The notes: generated by a model not told the origin, from the letters alone. Numbered from the stretch's first letter, positions 53,074 through 62,194 are shown. The stretch is 64,000 nucleotides of DNA from Pseudarcicella hirudinis (GCF_900115665.1 NZ_FOXH01000004.1:137257-201256); one strand, 5' to 3'. Numbers and translations are program-made.

Positions 53074-53378
53074 CGAAACTTTATCTTGTATGGTTATCAC
53101 GGGTTGTTTTACTGAGTTCTCAAACATTTTACATGATTTGGCTATCCTGATTTACTCCCAAATTAATCCGGAAACATCTTTGATAATGCCATTTCAAATC
53201 GTTAAGTCTTCGCTTTTCTGAAACCCGAATCAGAAAAAAGTCCTTTAAAATGACTCTGCAAAGCTACCGAAAGAGTTTCTCAGAACCAAAAAGCGTGGAA
53301 TTATGTTCGATAAATTCAGTAACTTTGTACCATTATTTAATTAATTCAAACGTCAGGCTTTGAACCTGAGCTGTAAAA
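53074..53378. other. 305-bp divergent region between the TrpF-like gene and mnmA
   Basis: It contains only the mnmA promoter box and, if the longer start is used, the first codons of the TrpF-like gene. No other structure is visible. Confidence 0.4.
53320..53327 (+). promoter_or_regulatory. mnmA: TAACTTTG promoter box for mnmA
   Basis: An exact TAnnTTTG match 51 bp before the mnmA ATG. No matching -33 TTG was found. Confidence 0.45.
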
Positions 53379-54515
53379 ATGAGTAAACACGGAAGAATTT
53401 TAGTCGCCATGAGTGGCGGCATCGACAGTTCTGTCGCAGCAGTAATGCTTCATGAACAAGGTTATGAAGTCGTAGGTATGACGATGAAAACCTGGGATTA
53501 TGCCTCTTCAGGCGGAACCAAAAAAGAAACAGGCTGTTGTTCTCTTGACTCTATCAATGACGCACGTAACGTTGCCGTTCAGTTAGGGTTTCCCCACTAT
53601 ATTCTTGACATCAGGGAAGAATTCGGCGATTATGTAATCAACCATTTTACGGGAGAATACCTTGAAGGAAGAACTCCGAACCCTTGCGTATTATGTAATA
53701 CGCATATCAAATGGGATGCGCTTTTAAGAAGAGCCGATAAACTGGATTGTGAATTTATTGCCACCGGGCATTATGCCAATATCAGAGAGGAAAATGAACG
53801 TTTTGTTATCTCTAAAGGCGTAGATACCTGGAAAGACCAAAGTTATGTGCTATGGGGCGTTTCTCAGGAAAGTTTATCAAGAACTAAACTTCCGCTTGGA
53901 CATTTAACCAAATCAACAATCCGTGAGATGGCTACCGAACGTGGGTTCATGGATCTGGTAAATAAATCAGAAAGTTATGAAATCTGCTTTGTACCGGACA
54001 ACGACTACAGAGGTTTTCTAAAACGCAGGGTTGAAGGACTTGAAGAAAGTGTGAGAGGCGGAAACTTTGTTGACATCAACGGAAAAGTCCTTGGTAAACA
54101 TGAAGGATATCCATTTTATACAATAGGTCAGAGAAAAGGTTTAGGAATAGCATTAGGTTTTCCAGCTTTTGTTACTGAAATCAGAAAAGAAACCAATGAG
54201 GTAGTTTTGGGAAGAGATGTGGATCTGGAAAGAAACGGCATGATTGTAGGACAATTAAACCTGCAAAAATATGCTCAGATCGAACAACCACTGGAATCTG
54301 TAACCAAAGTCAGATATAAAGATGCCGGCACACCGGCAGTAATTTCTCAGGAAGGCGGTAAAATAACGGCTTTATTCCATGAGCCTGTTTCAGGAATTGC
54401 CCCCGGACAAGCTGCCGTATTTTATGAAGGAAATGATGTAGTTGGCGGCGGCTGGATTATGAAATCCTTCAAACAGGAAAGTACAAGCGGAATCCATGCC
54501 CTTAATCTGGTATAA
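53379..54515 (+). CDS. mnmA: tRNA-specific 2-thiouridylase
   Basis: The 378-residue product has the PP-loop SGGIDSS (12-18), the catalytic Cys pair in NPCVLCN and SYEICFVPD, and the tRNA-binding segment FYTIGQRKGLGI. It thiolates U34 of tRNA-Lys, Glu and Gln using sulfur from a persulfide relay. All catalytic Cys are present. A hairpin lies behind it and an arsR-like gene follows. Confidence 0.96.
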   Translation: MSKHGRILVAMSGGIDSSVAAVMLHEQGYEVVGMTMKTWDYASSGGTKKETGCCSLDSINDARNVAVQLGFPHYILDIREEFGDYVINHFTGEYLEGRTPNPCVLCNTHIKWDALLRRADKLDCEFIATGHYANIREENERFVISKGVDTWKDQSYVLWGVSQESLSRTKLPLGHLTKSTIREMATERGFMDLVNKSESYEICFVPDNDYRGFLKRRVEGLEESVRGGNFVDINGKVLGKHEGYPFYTIGQRKGLGIALGFPAFVTEIRKETNEVVLGRDVDLERNGMIVGQLNLQKYAQIEQPLESVTKVRYKDAGTPAVISQEGGKITALFHEPVSGIAPGQAAVFYEGNDVVGGGWIMKSFKQESTSGIHALNLV

Positions 54516-54524
54516 TTTCAAAAC

Positions 54525-54550
54525 GGGAGATCGGTTTTGTCTGATCTCCT
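54525..54550 (+). terminator. Hairpin after mnmA
   Basis: GGAGATC pairs with GATCTCC across ten bases. The trailing TGTTTAAAT is only weakly T-rich. Confidence 0.5.
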
Positions 54551-54571
54551 GTTTAAATACGATAATTTGTT

Positions 54572-54871
54572 ATGTCTGAATCAGTCAATCAGGAAAACAT
54601 ACGTTTCATTGAAAAAGCGGCCAATGCGGTTTCAGATAAATACCGTTTATCTATTTTAATGGAACTAACCCAAAAAGGAGAAATATGCTGTAATGAAGCC
54701 CGGGAAATCACCGGACTTTCACAGTCCTGCTGCTCTCATCATATCAAACTTCTTACAGAAAGTGAATTAATTACTGCCAGAAAAGACGGCAAATACATTT
54801 ATATTTCTCTCAATAAACAGAACTTCCATAAATTTTCTGACTTTTTGAAGCATATCATTGAACCCGAATAA
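54572..54871 (+). CDS. ArsR-family regulator with two Cys pairs
   Basis: The 99-residue winged-helix repressor has Cys39-Cys40 in GEICCNEAREITG (the position of the ELCVCDL metal site in ArsR) and Cys53-Cys54 in SQSCCSHHIKLL at the start of the recognition helix. Such Cys can bind metals or sense electrophiles. It lies 66 bp upstream of an Old Yellow Enzyme gene on the same strand, with an AT-rich palindrome between them. I infer that it controls the reductase; the sensed ligand is not known. Confidence 0.88.
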   Translation: MSESVNQENIRFIEKAANAVSDKYRLSILMELTQKGEICCNEAREITGLSQSCCSHHIKLLTESELITARKDGKYIYISLNKQNFHKFSDFLKHIIEPE

Positions 54872-54888
54872 TTTTTTTTGAGTTATAC

Positions 54889-54916
54889 ATATCGAAATAT
54901 TTAAATATATAGATAT
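54889..54916. promoter_or_regulatory. Candidate ArsR operator before the Old Yellow Enzyme gene
   Basis: A 28-bp near-palindrome (12 of 14 pairs match) has ATATC/GATAT ends and a central AATATTTAAATAT. AT-rich dyads of this kind are typical ArsR-family sites. Confidence 0.45.
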
Positions 54917-54936
54917 TAAATAACCCCGATTTAAAG

Positions 54937-56028
54937 ATGAGCTCAAAATTATTTTCTCCTGCCAGATTAGGTTCAATTGAATTATCAAATCACATCGTTA
55001 TGGCTCCTATGACCCGTTCAAGAGCTATTAACAATATCCCGACAGCTCTAGTTGCCCAATATTACGGACAAAGAGCGGGAGCCGGCCTGATCATCACAGA
55101 GGGAACGTCTCCTTCAGCAAATGGATTAGGATATTCCAGAATTCCCGGGATTTTTTCACAGGAACAAATAGCAGGCTGGAAACTAACTACAGAGGCGGTA
55201 CATGCCAAAGGCGGTAAAATTTTCATTCAGCTGATGCATACAGGCAGAGTTGGTCATCCGGCTAATTTAAGTCCTGAAGCAGAAGTTATCGCACCTTCAG
55301 CGGTTACTTTTGAAGGACAAATGTGGACTGACGCTGAAGGTATGAAAGATTATCCTACTCCGAGAGAAATGACGAAAGCTGACATCGAATCTACGATTCA
55401 GGAATATGTTCAGGCTTCTAAAAACGCTATTGAAGCAGGTTTTGACGGCGTTGAATTACACGGCGCTAACGGTTATCTTATCGATCAGTTTATCAATACT
55501 CAAAGTAATGTTCGTACAGACGAGTATGGCGGAAGTATTGAAGGAAGAGCTAAATTCTTACTGGAAATTGCTGAAGCGGCCAGCGAAGCGATCGGAAAAG
55601 ACAAAGTAGGTGTTCGTTTATCTCCATACGGGCTTTTTAACGGAACGGAAATTTTCGAAACGATAGACAGCGATTATCAGTATATTGCTCAGAAACTGAA
55701 CGATTTAGGTATCGTTTATGTCCATTTGGTAGATCATTCCTCACAGGGGGCTCCGGTTGTTTCTCCAGTAGTGGTAAATAATATCCGTGCTGCATTTAAA
55801 GGGACCTTAATTCTTTCAGGAGGTTATGATGTAGCAAGAGCTGAGGCAGATTTAGCCAGCGGACAGGCAGATCTGATCGGAATCGGCCGTCATTTCATTT
55901 CTAATCCTGATCTGGTTGAACGTCTTGAAACCGGTGCTGAACTGGCAGCGATAAAATACGATCTTTTGTATACAGCAGGCGAAGAAGGCTATGTTGATTA
56001 CCCTGTTTTAGCTGAAGTTGAAAACTAG
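54937..56028 (+). CDS. Old Yellow Enzyme-family alkene reductase (NemA-like)
   Basis: The 363-residue TIM-barrel flavoprotein has the N-terminus LFSPARLGSIELSNHIVMAPMTRSRA, the FMN-binding QLMHTGRVGHP (the Thr/His region), the catalytic GFDGVELHGANGYLIDQF and GIGRHFISNPDL near the end. It reduces alpha,beta-unsaturated carbonyls, nitroesters or quinones with NAD(P)H. It sits behind a Cys-rich ArsR regulator, which fits a thiol- or electrophile-response role, an inference. A terminator follows. Confidence 0.92.
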   Translation: MSSKLFSPARLGSIELSNHIVMAPMTRSRAINNIPTALVAQYYGQRAGAGLIITEGTSPSANGLGYSRIPGIFSQEQIAGWKLTTEAVHAKGGKIFIQLMHTGRVGHPANLSPEAEVIAPSAVTFEGQMWTDAEGMKDYPTPREMTKADIESTIQEYVQASKNAIEAGFDGVELHGANGYLIDQFINTQSNVRTDEYGGSIEGRAKFLLEIAEAASEAIGKDKVGVRLSPYGLFNGTEIFETIDSDYQYIAQKLNDLGIVYVHLVDHSSQGAPVVSPVVVNNIRAAFKGTLILSGGYDVARAEADLASGQADLIGIGRHFISNPDLVERLETGAELAAIKYDLLYTAGEEGYVDYPVLAEVEN

Positions 56029-56050
56029 GCTAAAATCAAAGAAATTGCTG

Positions 56051-56090
56051 AAAAAGCCCTGTCTTTCATCAAGGAGGACAAGGCTTTTTT
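56051..56090. terminator. Terminator after the Old Yellow Enzyme gene
   Basis: AAAAAGCC-TGTC pairs with GACA-GGCTTTTT (one mismatch) around a 14-16-base loop and a T-run. It overlaps the stop codon of the convergent cyclase gene. Confidence 0.75.
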
Positions 56091-56754
56091 ATTTCTCAAT
56101 AACCGCAAAAGCCCTTACCGGGAAGGTTCCCATTCCTTTTACTTTGGGAGGGGTTGCTGTAAAGTAAAAAGTCTCATTTTCAGGAATTGCAGCAAGGTTA
56201 CAGAGATGTTCTACGATCAATATTTCATTTTTCAGTAAAATGCTGTGAACAGGGCGGGTTTTGCCTGATGTATCATCAATATTGTGTGAATCAATGCCCA
56301 CTAATTTCACGCCTGAATTAACCAGAAATTCTGCTGCATCGGCTGTAAGAAAAGGATTTCCGGTATAGTAACTATCTGTTTTCCAGTTTTCATCCCAGCC
56401 GGTATGAATCAGTAAGGCCTTTCCTTTTAAATCAAGGTTTTCAAAACTTGTCTTATTAATACTAAGCGTCTGCTGATAAGGAATATGTACTAAAACAGAT
56501 TCCAGATAAGCCGTTTGTCCGACCTGAATCTCTGAAAGGTCTTTCCCTTCTTCATAACGATGAAAAGGCGTATCCAGATAAGTTCCGGTATTGGCCACCA
56601 TCTCAATCTTACCTATCTGAAAAGAAGTCTCACCATCATACCATGCTTTTGATTCTTCTCTTGACCAGAAATCACAGATTACCGGTGCAGGAAGTCCTTT
56701 ATAAGTAATTAATCCATCTTCTATGGTATGACTCAGGTCGATAAATGTTTTCAA
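56089..56754 (-). CDS. Cyclase-family (kynurenine formamidase-like) protein with altered metal motif
   Basis: The 221-residue product follows the cyclase-family layout: ITYKGLPAPVICDF at the start, the metal segment NTGTYLDTPFHRY, LLIHTGWDENW, LVGIDSHNIDD, and a late KGMGTFPVRAFAVI. The standard motif HxGTHxDxPxH lacks its first two His here: His becomes Asn and His becomes Tyr, while Asp and the final His stay. Metal binding is therefore probably changed, and the reaction cannot be taken from kynurenine formamidase. It is monocistronic. Confidence 0.8.
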   Translation of the reverse strand: MKTFIDLSHTIEDGLITYKGLPAPVICDFWSREESKAWYDGETSFQIGKIEMVANTGTYLDTPFHRYEEGKDLSEIQVGQTAYLESVLVHIPYQQTLSINKTSFENLDLKGKALLIHTGWDENWKTDSYYTGNPFLTADAAEFLVNSGVKLVGIDSHNIDDTSGKTRPVHSILLKNEILIVEHLCNLAAIPENETFYFTATPPKVKGMGTFPVRAFAVIEK

Positions 56755-56800
56755 TTGTTAAATTTTTACGGTTTGAAATCCTTTTAAATCAGTATTCCCA

Positions 56801-57034
56801 CTATTTTTTCCTGAAAATGGCAAAAAGAGCGATAAAAACCCAGACTACATTGACAAATGCCGAAGGGTAAGCACTGTGATGAATGGTGTTTATCACAAAA
56901 CAAAGTCCTCCGAAAATATTAGCCAACTGATATTCGATGGAAGTAGAAGCAATTTTCCCCAATGAATTTAATCCAAAAGCACCTACAATTAACACAGAGC
57001 CAACCCAGCCAATAATTTCAATAATCAAATTCAT
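56801..57034 (-). CDS. Small membrane protein, CBU_0592-like
   Basis: From ATG 57034 the product has 77 residues with three hydrophobic helices and the pattern EIIGWVGSVLIVGAFGLNS followed by YQLANIFGGLCFVINT. This matches the small CBU_0592-type membrane proteins. A TTG start five codons upstream would overlap the DUF952 gene. It lies 11 bp after that gene, so the two are co-transcribed. No biochemical function is known. Confidence 0.75.
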   Translation of the reverse strand: MNLIIEIIGWVGSVLIVGAFGLNSLGKIASTSIEYQLANIFGGLCFVINTIHHSAYPSAFVNVVWVFIALFAIFRKK

Positions 57035-57045
57035 AATTATTTTCC

Positions 57046-57375
57046 TCAATATTTAAAAAATCCATTTTCACCACGGCTCAACTCTTCTACATTCACTATA
57101 GCACTTTTATTTAATTTACCGTATAAATGCGGAAATAGTTCCTGATTAGTGGCAGATTCATAAATCAGTTCCGCACTAAGTTTTGCTGTATCAATATGGA
57201 GCAAAAGTATCTTCTCCCGATCAGTAAAGTAGCGGTTTAATGTACCTTCTACCTGTTCTTTTTTCGAAAGGTGAATGAATTTCTCTTCCACAAAAGTCGG
57301 AGAGCGATAATAATCAAAATCCTTGTATTTGTCCCAATATTCAGGAACGACAATATGATAGACCGTTTTTTCCAT
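57046..57375 (-). CDS. DUF952-domain protein
   Basis: From the ATG of MEKTVYHIVVPEYWD the product is 109 residues and has the DUF952 signature FIHLSKKEQVEGTLNRYF and a late FPHLYGKLN. The family is widespread and of unknown function, often described as glutathione S-transferase-like fragments in error. A TTG two codons earlier was rejected. A TATTTTTG word lies only 4-11 bp upstream, which would imply a leaderless transcript if used. Confidence 0.8.
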   Translation of the reverse strand: MEKTVYHIVVPEYWDKYKDFDYYRSPTFVEEKFIHLSKKEQVEGTLNRYFTDREKILLLHIDTAKLSAELIYESATNQELFPHLYGKLNKSAIVNVEELSRGENGFFKY

Positions 57376-57538
57376 GCTCAAAAATACATAATTAAACTAC
57401 TTTCTCTTCATACAAACGAGTCTATATTCACACTAATGTATTCCGGATTCATGTTTCTGGGTACCATTTAACATTTTTTAATTTCCTTAAGCAATTTCTT
57501 CTGTATATTGCAATTTGAACACTAAACTTCATTCACAT

Positions 57539-60478
57539 ATGAAAACACCTAAACTCCTATTGGGTTTATTATTAAGTTTCAGCTTAAATATCCTCTTTGC
57601 CCAGACAAAATTTGAATGGAAAACAGGAACTTCCGGTGGTTATACTTATCGTTATGTAACCAATGACCCGATGAAAGCCCGTTTTTACAAACTTAAAAAT
57701 GGCCTGACTGTCATTCTGAGTGAAAACCACAAAGAACCTCGTATTCAGACCCTCATTCCTACCCGCGCTGGTTCTAATACAGATCCCCGTACCAATACAG
57801 GACTTGCCCATTATCTTGAGCATATGCTTTTCAAAGGAACTGATAAATTTGGTTCGCTGGATTGGGCAAAAGAAAAACCCTTGCTGGATAAAATTGACGA
57901 CTTATACGAGCAATACAACAAAACAACTGATTCCACCAAACGCAAGGCCATTTACAAAGAAATTGACCGGGTTTCAGGAGAAGCAGCCAACTTTGCCATT
58001 GCCAATGAGTATGATAAATTAATGGCTTCTATGGGAGCGCAGGGAACGAATGCTTTCACTTCTTTTGAACAGACCGTTTATACAGAAGATATTCCTTCCA
58101 ATGCGATTGACCGTTTTCTTACCGTTCAGGCAGAACGTTTCCGCCACCCGATTTTACGTATTTTCCATACTGAACTGGAAGCCGTTTACGAGGAAAAAAA
58201 CCGCGGTCTCGACAATGATGGCAGAAAGGTTTTTGAAAACTACTACAATGCCTTGTTTCCGACTCATAATTACGGACAACAAACTACCATTGGTACAGTT
58301 GAACATCTGAAAAATCCTTCTCTGATTGAAATCAGGAAGTTTTATGACAAATACTATGTACCCAATAATATGGCCATCATTTTCGCCGGAGATTTTAACT
58401 CTGACGTCCTGATTAAGAAGATTGATGAGAAGTTTGCTTATATGCAGCCAAAACCGGTAGAAGAATATAATCCTGCTCCTGAAAAACCACTTACGGCAGT
58501 TCAAACCAGAGAAGTTTTTGGTCCGACTCCTGAAAATGTAACCATTGCCTATCGTTTACCGGGTGCTGTAGATGAAAAGAATAAAGTACTGGCAACGCTG
58601 ACAGATGAAATCATGTCCAATTCTGCAGCTGGTCTGATTGATTTAAATCTGAATAAACAGCAGAAAATTCTGGGAGGAAGCTCTACCGTTCAGGCACAAA
58701 AAGATTATTCTGTATGGGTTCTAAGTGGTCGTCCTAAGCAGGGTCAGACACTGGATCAGGTAAAAGACCTTTTATTAAGCCAGGTTGAAATCCTGAAAAA
58801 AGGACAATTTGATGAGAGACTTATCAAGTCTATCGTAAATAATTACAAATTAAATCAGATTCAGGGGCTGGAAAATAACAACAGCCGTGCGTATCCTTTG
58901 TTAAGCTCATTCATTATTTCCAAAGGAGAAAACTGGTTATCTAATGTGAGTTCTCTGGATGCCATGTCAAAAATCACCAAAAAAGATATTGTGGATTTTG
59001 CTAACAAATATCTTCTGGAAAATTATGTAGTTATCTACAAAAGAAAAGGCAAGGACGAAAGCATCAAAAAAGTAGAGAAACCAGCTATTACTCCGGTAGA
59101 AACCAATCGTGACAAACAATCGGAATTCTTAAAAACGGTTAATGATATGCCAATGGCAGATATTAAACCTGTTTGGCTGGATTTCAAAAAAGATATTAAG
59201 AAGGGGAAAGTCGGCAAAGCGGAAGTACTTTATGTACAGAACACAGACAATGAACTCTTCCGTCTCGGATTCAGATTCAAAATGGGAACGTACCATAACA
59301 AATTGCTGTCGCTTGCTGCGCAATATCTGCAATTTTTAGGTACCGATAAATATACTGCGGAGCAACTGAGCCAGGAGTTTTATTCAGTTGCAAGTTCTTA
59401 CAATATCCAGTCTTCGGGAGAATACACTACACTTCGTCTTTCAGGTTTACAGGAAAATTTCAATAAATCTCTTGCTTTGGTGGAACACGTTCTGAAAAAC
59501 TGTAAAGCAGATGAAGCAGCCCTGACAGCCTTAAAGGAAAGAATTATCAAAAGCCGGGCAGACAGTAAACTTAACAAGGGCGCAATCATGCAGGGATTGA
59601 TGAATTATGCACAGTATGGTGCTAAAAATCCATTCAATAATCAGTTAAGCAATGAGGAGCTTAAAGCTGTAAAATCGGAAGATCTGCTTAAAATTCTGCA
59701 TGAACTGCTAAGCTATGAGCATACCGTTATTTATTATGGCCCGCAGTTACTGGCTGCTTTTGAAGCCAACCTGCCAAAAGTACATCCTATTCCGGCTAGT
59801 TTCATTCCTTTCCCGGAAAAGATCGATTTCAAGCAGATTGCTCAGGAGAAAAATCAGGTATTTTTTGCCGATTATGACATGGTTCAATCTGAGATTTCAT
59901 GGGTAAGAAATACCGTTCCATACAATCCGGCACAAACTCCGACCATCGATGTTTTCAATAACTATTTTGGAGGCGGTATGGCTTCAATCGTATTCCAGAC
60001 CATCAGAGAGTCTAAAGCATTGGCATATTCTACTTATGCTTATTACAATACGCCTTCTAAAAAAGGTGAGAAATACTCTTTGGTCGGATATATCGGAAGT
60101 CAGGCAGATAAGCTAAACGATGCGGTAGCTGCTATGAATGAGCTGTTAAACAATATTCCGGATGCGGAAAAGACGCTGGAAGTTGCCAAAAAGAATATGA
60201 AGAAAACCTATGATACTGAGCGCATTACACAGGACGGCATCATTTACAGCTTCCTGAGCGCACAGGAACACGGGATCGAATACGATGAACGTCAGAAAAC
60301 CTATGATGCCATTGATTCTATTCATTTCAGTGATTTGAAGAAGTTTGCAGACGAAAATCTGGCAAACAAACCATATACTTACTGTATTGTCGCTTCAGAA
60401 AAACAGGTAAAACCTGATGATCTGAAAAAATACGGAGAGTTTAAAAAACTGACACTGGAAGAACTATTCGGGTATTGA
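57539..60478 (+). CDS. M16-family zinc metallopeptidase, two tandem units
   Basis: From ATG MKTPKLLLGLLLSF the product is 979 residues with a signal peptide ending LFAQ. The N-terminal unit has HYLEH (91-95, the inverted HxxEH zinc motif) and a downstream Glu in AVYEEKNRG. The second unit lacks the zinc site, as in pitrilysin-like single-chain enzymes, and has the RxxxYY-like segment AYSTYAYYNTPS. It is a periplasmic peptidase. The longer TTG start adds eight residues without family support. It is monocistronic. Confidence 0.92.
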   Translation: MKTPKLLLGLLLSFSLNILFAQTKFEWKTGTSGGYTYRYVTNDPMKARFYKLKNGLTVILSENHKEPRIQTLIPTRAGSNTDPRTNTGLAHYLEHMLFKGTDKFGSLDWAKEKPLLDKIDDLYEQYNKTTDSTKRKAIYKEIDRVSGEAANFAIANEYDKLMASMGAQGTNAFTSFEQTVYTEDIPSNAIDRFLTVQAERFRHPILRIFHTELEAVYEEKNRGLDNDGRKVFENYYNALFPTHNYGQQTTIGTVEHLKNPSLIEIRKFYDKYYVPNNMAIIFAGDFNSDVLIKKIDEKFAYMQPKPVEEYNPAPEKPLTAVQTREVFGPTPENVTIAYRLPGAVDEKNKVLATLTDEIMSNSAAGLIDLNLNKQQKILGGSSTVQAQKDYSVWVLSGRPKQGQTLDQVKDLLLSQVEILKKGQFDERLIKSIVNNYKLNQIQGLENNNSRAYPLLSSFIISKGENWLSNVSSLDAMSKITKKDIVDFANKYLLENYVVIYKRKGKDESIKKVEKPAITPVETNRDKQSEFLKTVNDMPMADIKPVWLDFKKDIKKGKVGKAEVLYVQNTDNELFRLGFRFKMGTYHNKLLSLAAQYLQFLGTDKYTAEQLSQEFYSVASSYNIQSSGEYTTLRLSGLQENFNKSLALVEHVLKNCKADEAALTALKERIIKSRADSKLNKGAIMQGLMNYAQYGAKNPFNNQLSNEELKAVKSEDLLKILHELLSYEHTVIYYGPQLLAAFEANLPKVHPIPASFIPFPEKIDFKQIAQEKNQVFFADYDMVQSEISWVRNTVPYNPAQTPTIDVFNNYFGGGMASIVFQTIRESKALAYSTYAYYNTPSKKGEKYSLVGYIGSQADKLNDAVAAMNELLNNIPDAEKTLEVAKKNMKKTYDTERITQDGIIYSFLSAQEHGIEYDERQKTYDAIDSIHFSDLKKFADENLANKPYTYCIVASEKQVKPDDLKKYGEFKKLTLEELFGY

Positions 60479-60506
60479 TATTAAAGTCAAACCCCTGATT
60501 TTTTTT

Positions 60507-60600
60507 CTATGTGTTCTATGTGCCTATGTGGTTGTACCAGTGGAACACTATGTGCCCTATGCTCCTATGTGGTTGCAAAGCTTCCCTTTGCAACCACATA
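60507..60600 (+). repeat. Dispersed CTATGTG-type repeat, copy C (tandem pair with hairpin)
   Basis: Two units occur: CTATGTGTTCTATGTG-CCTATGTGGTT (60507-60538) and ACTATGTGCCCTATG-CTCCTATGTGGTTG (60546 onward). The second ends in a perfect 15-bp hairpin, TATGTGGTTGCAAAG-CTTCC-CTTTGCAACCACATA (60566-60600). It fills the gap before the FAD oxidoreductase gene. Confidence 0.7.
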
Positions 60601-60623
60601 AATCTCACTTCTAAAAACCCTTC

Positions 60624-61745
60624 ATGGCTTACATCTGCGATACTATAATCATTGGTGGCGGCTTAGCCGGGTTGACCAGCAGCATTCTCCTGGCTAAAGC
60701 CGGGAAAAAAGTATTATTGCTTGAAAAAAAGACCTATCCTTTTCATAAAGTCTGCGGAGAATATATTTCAAATGAAACCCTTCCCTTTCTCAATTCCCTC
60801 GGACTGGATTTATCAGCATCGGGAGTTGCGGAGATCAAACGATTTCAATTATCCTCCCCTTCAGGAAGAACACTCGAAACAGACCTTGATTTAGGCGGAT
60901 TCGGCATAAGCCGATATAAAATTGACCAGGAACTTGCTGAAATTGCGAAGCAGAACGGAGTTACTTTATTGACCGGAAAAACCGTAGAACAGGTTATTTT
61001 TGAAGAATCAGGCAAAGGAAATTTCATTGTAAAAACAACCGATTTTGAATCCTATCAGGCAAGATATGTAATCGGGGCTTATGGAAAAAGGGCGAAACTG
61101 GATGTTATCCTTAACCGTGATTTCCTGCTCAGACGAAGCCCTTATCTGGCAGTTAAATACCATATTAAAACTGATTTTCCGAAGGATCTGATTGCTTTAC
61201 ATAACTTCAAAGACGGTTATTGCGGCATTTCAGCTATTGAAGACAACAAGTATTGTCTTTGTTATCTTACTACCCGGAATAATCTCAAAAAATCCGGTAC
61301 AATCCCTGAAATGGAGCAAAAGATTCTTTGGAAAAACCCTCATTTACGCAGAATTTTTCAGGAATCAGCATTTCTCTACGAAAAGCCGGAAGTTATTAAT
61401 GAGATTTCCTTTGCACCTAAAAACACCGTGCAAAATCATATCCTTATGGCCGGAGACACCGCAGGACTCATTACTCCTTTGTGCGGAAACGGAATGGCAA
61501 TGGCTATCCATGCCGGAAAAATACTGTCAGAGTTATTGATTCATCATTTTGAAAACCGTAATTTGCTGGAAAAAAATTATGAAACAATCTGGCATGAAAC
61601 CTTTTCCCGAAGACTTTGGATTGGCAGAAATGTGCAGCAGCTTTTTGGTAATGAGTTGCTTTCAGAACTTGCCATAAGTACCTTAAAAACATTTCGTTTC
61701 GGACTCAAAGCCATCATAAAAGCAACCCATGGAGAAGTATTCTGA
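60624..61745 (+). CDS. FAD-dependent oxidoreductase, geranylgeranyl-reductase-like
   Basis: The 373-residue product has the dinucleotide motif IIIGGGLAGLTSSILLAKAGKK, then VCGEYISNE, and the late FAD segment GDTAGLITPLCGNGMAMA. This is the p-hydroxybenzoate-hydroxylase/geranylgeranyl-reductase fold. Members reduce isoprenoid chains or hydroxylate aromatics; polyketide-tailoring homologues also exist. No biosynthetic cluster is adjacent, so the substrate is open. It converges on the GroES-like gene with a five-base gap. Confidence 0.85.
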   Translation: MAYICDTIIIGGGLAGLTSSILLAKAGKKVLLLEKKTYPFHKVCGEYISNETLPFLNSLGLDLSASGVAEIKRFQLSSPSGRTLETDLDLGGFGISRYKIDQELAEIAKQNGVTLLTGKTVEQVIFEESGKGNFIVKTTDFESYQARYVIGAYGKRAKLDVILNRDFLLRRSPYLAVKYHIKTDFPKDLIALHNFKDGYCGISAIEDNKYCLCYLTTRNNLKKSGTIPEMEQKILWKNPHLRRIFQESAFLYEKPEVINEISFAPKNTVQNHILMAGDTAGLITPLCGNGMAMAIHAGKILSELLIHHFENRNLLEKNYETIWHETFSRRLWIGRNVQQLFGNELLSELAISTLKTFRFGLKAIIKATHGEVF

Positions 61746-61750
61746 AAGTA

Positions 61751-62164
61751 TTATTCAAACAAACCCTCATCTCTGACAATCATCAGAATAGCATTCTGTG
61801 AAAGAATCTGGTATTTTTCAGTATCCAGTTCTACCTCAAAGGCATTTCGTTTCAGATACAGAATCTGATCGCCTTCTTTCACCTGTAAAGGAATATACTT
61901 CACATGATCCTGGTCTTTCCAGGGCTCATCTTCCTGTACCGCCGGAATCGGAAAACCCGGACCGGCTTTCATCACATAACCTTTTGTAATTTCTTCCTTT
62001 TCCTGAACTGTCGGAGGCAAATACAAACCTGATCTTGTCTGGGAATTTCCCTCAATTGGCCGGACTAAAACTTTATCACCTAACATAACTACCTTTTTAA
62101 GGGTGTCTGTTCCTTCTATCATTGCAAGCATTTTTACTGTAATTTTATCTTTTTCAGACAACAA
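61751..62164 (-). CDS. Divergent GroES-like protein without GroEL
   Basis: The 137-residue product has the GroES core: VVMLGDKVLVRPIEG, a mobile-loop-like segment NSQTRSGLYLPPTVQEKEE, GYVMKAGPGFPIP, then KEGDQILYLKRNAFEVELD and a C-terminal VRDEGLFE. It is longer than GroES (about 97), mainly from an N-terminal extension and an inserted PAVQEDEPWKDQDHVKYIP segment. No groEL lies beside it, so it is probably a second Cpn10-like protein rather than the main co-chaperonin. Confidence 0.82.
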   Translation of the reverse strand: MLSEKDKITVKMLAMIEGTDTLKKVVMLGDKVLVRPIEGNSQTRSGLYLPPTVQEKEEITKGYVMKAGPGFPIPAVQEDEPWKDQDHVKYIPLQVKEGDQILYLKRNAFEVELDTEKYQILSQNAILMIVRDEGLFE

Positions 62165-62194
62165 ATTTACACAATGATTTAGTTTCCTTCCAAA

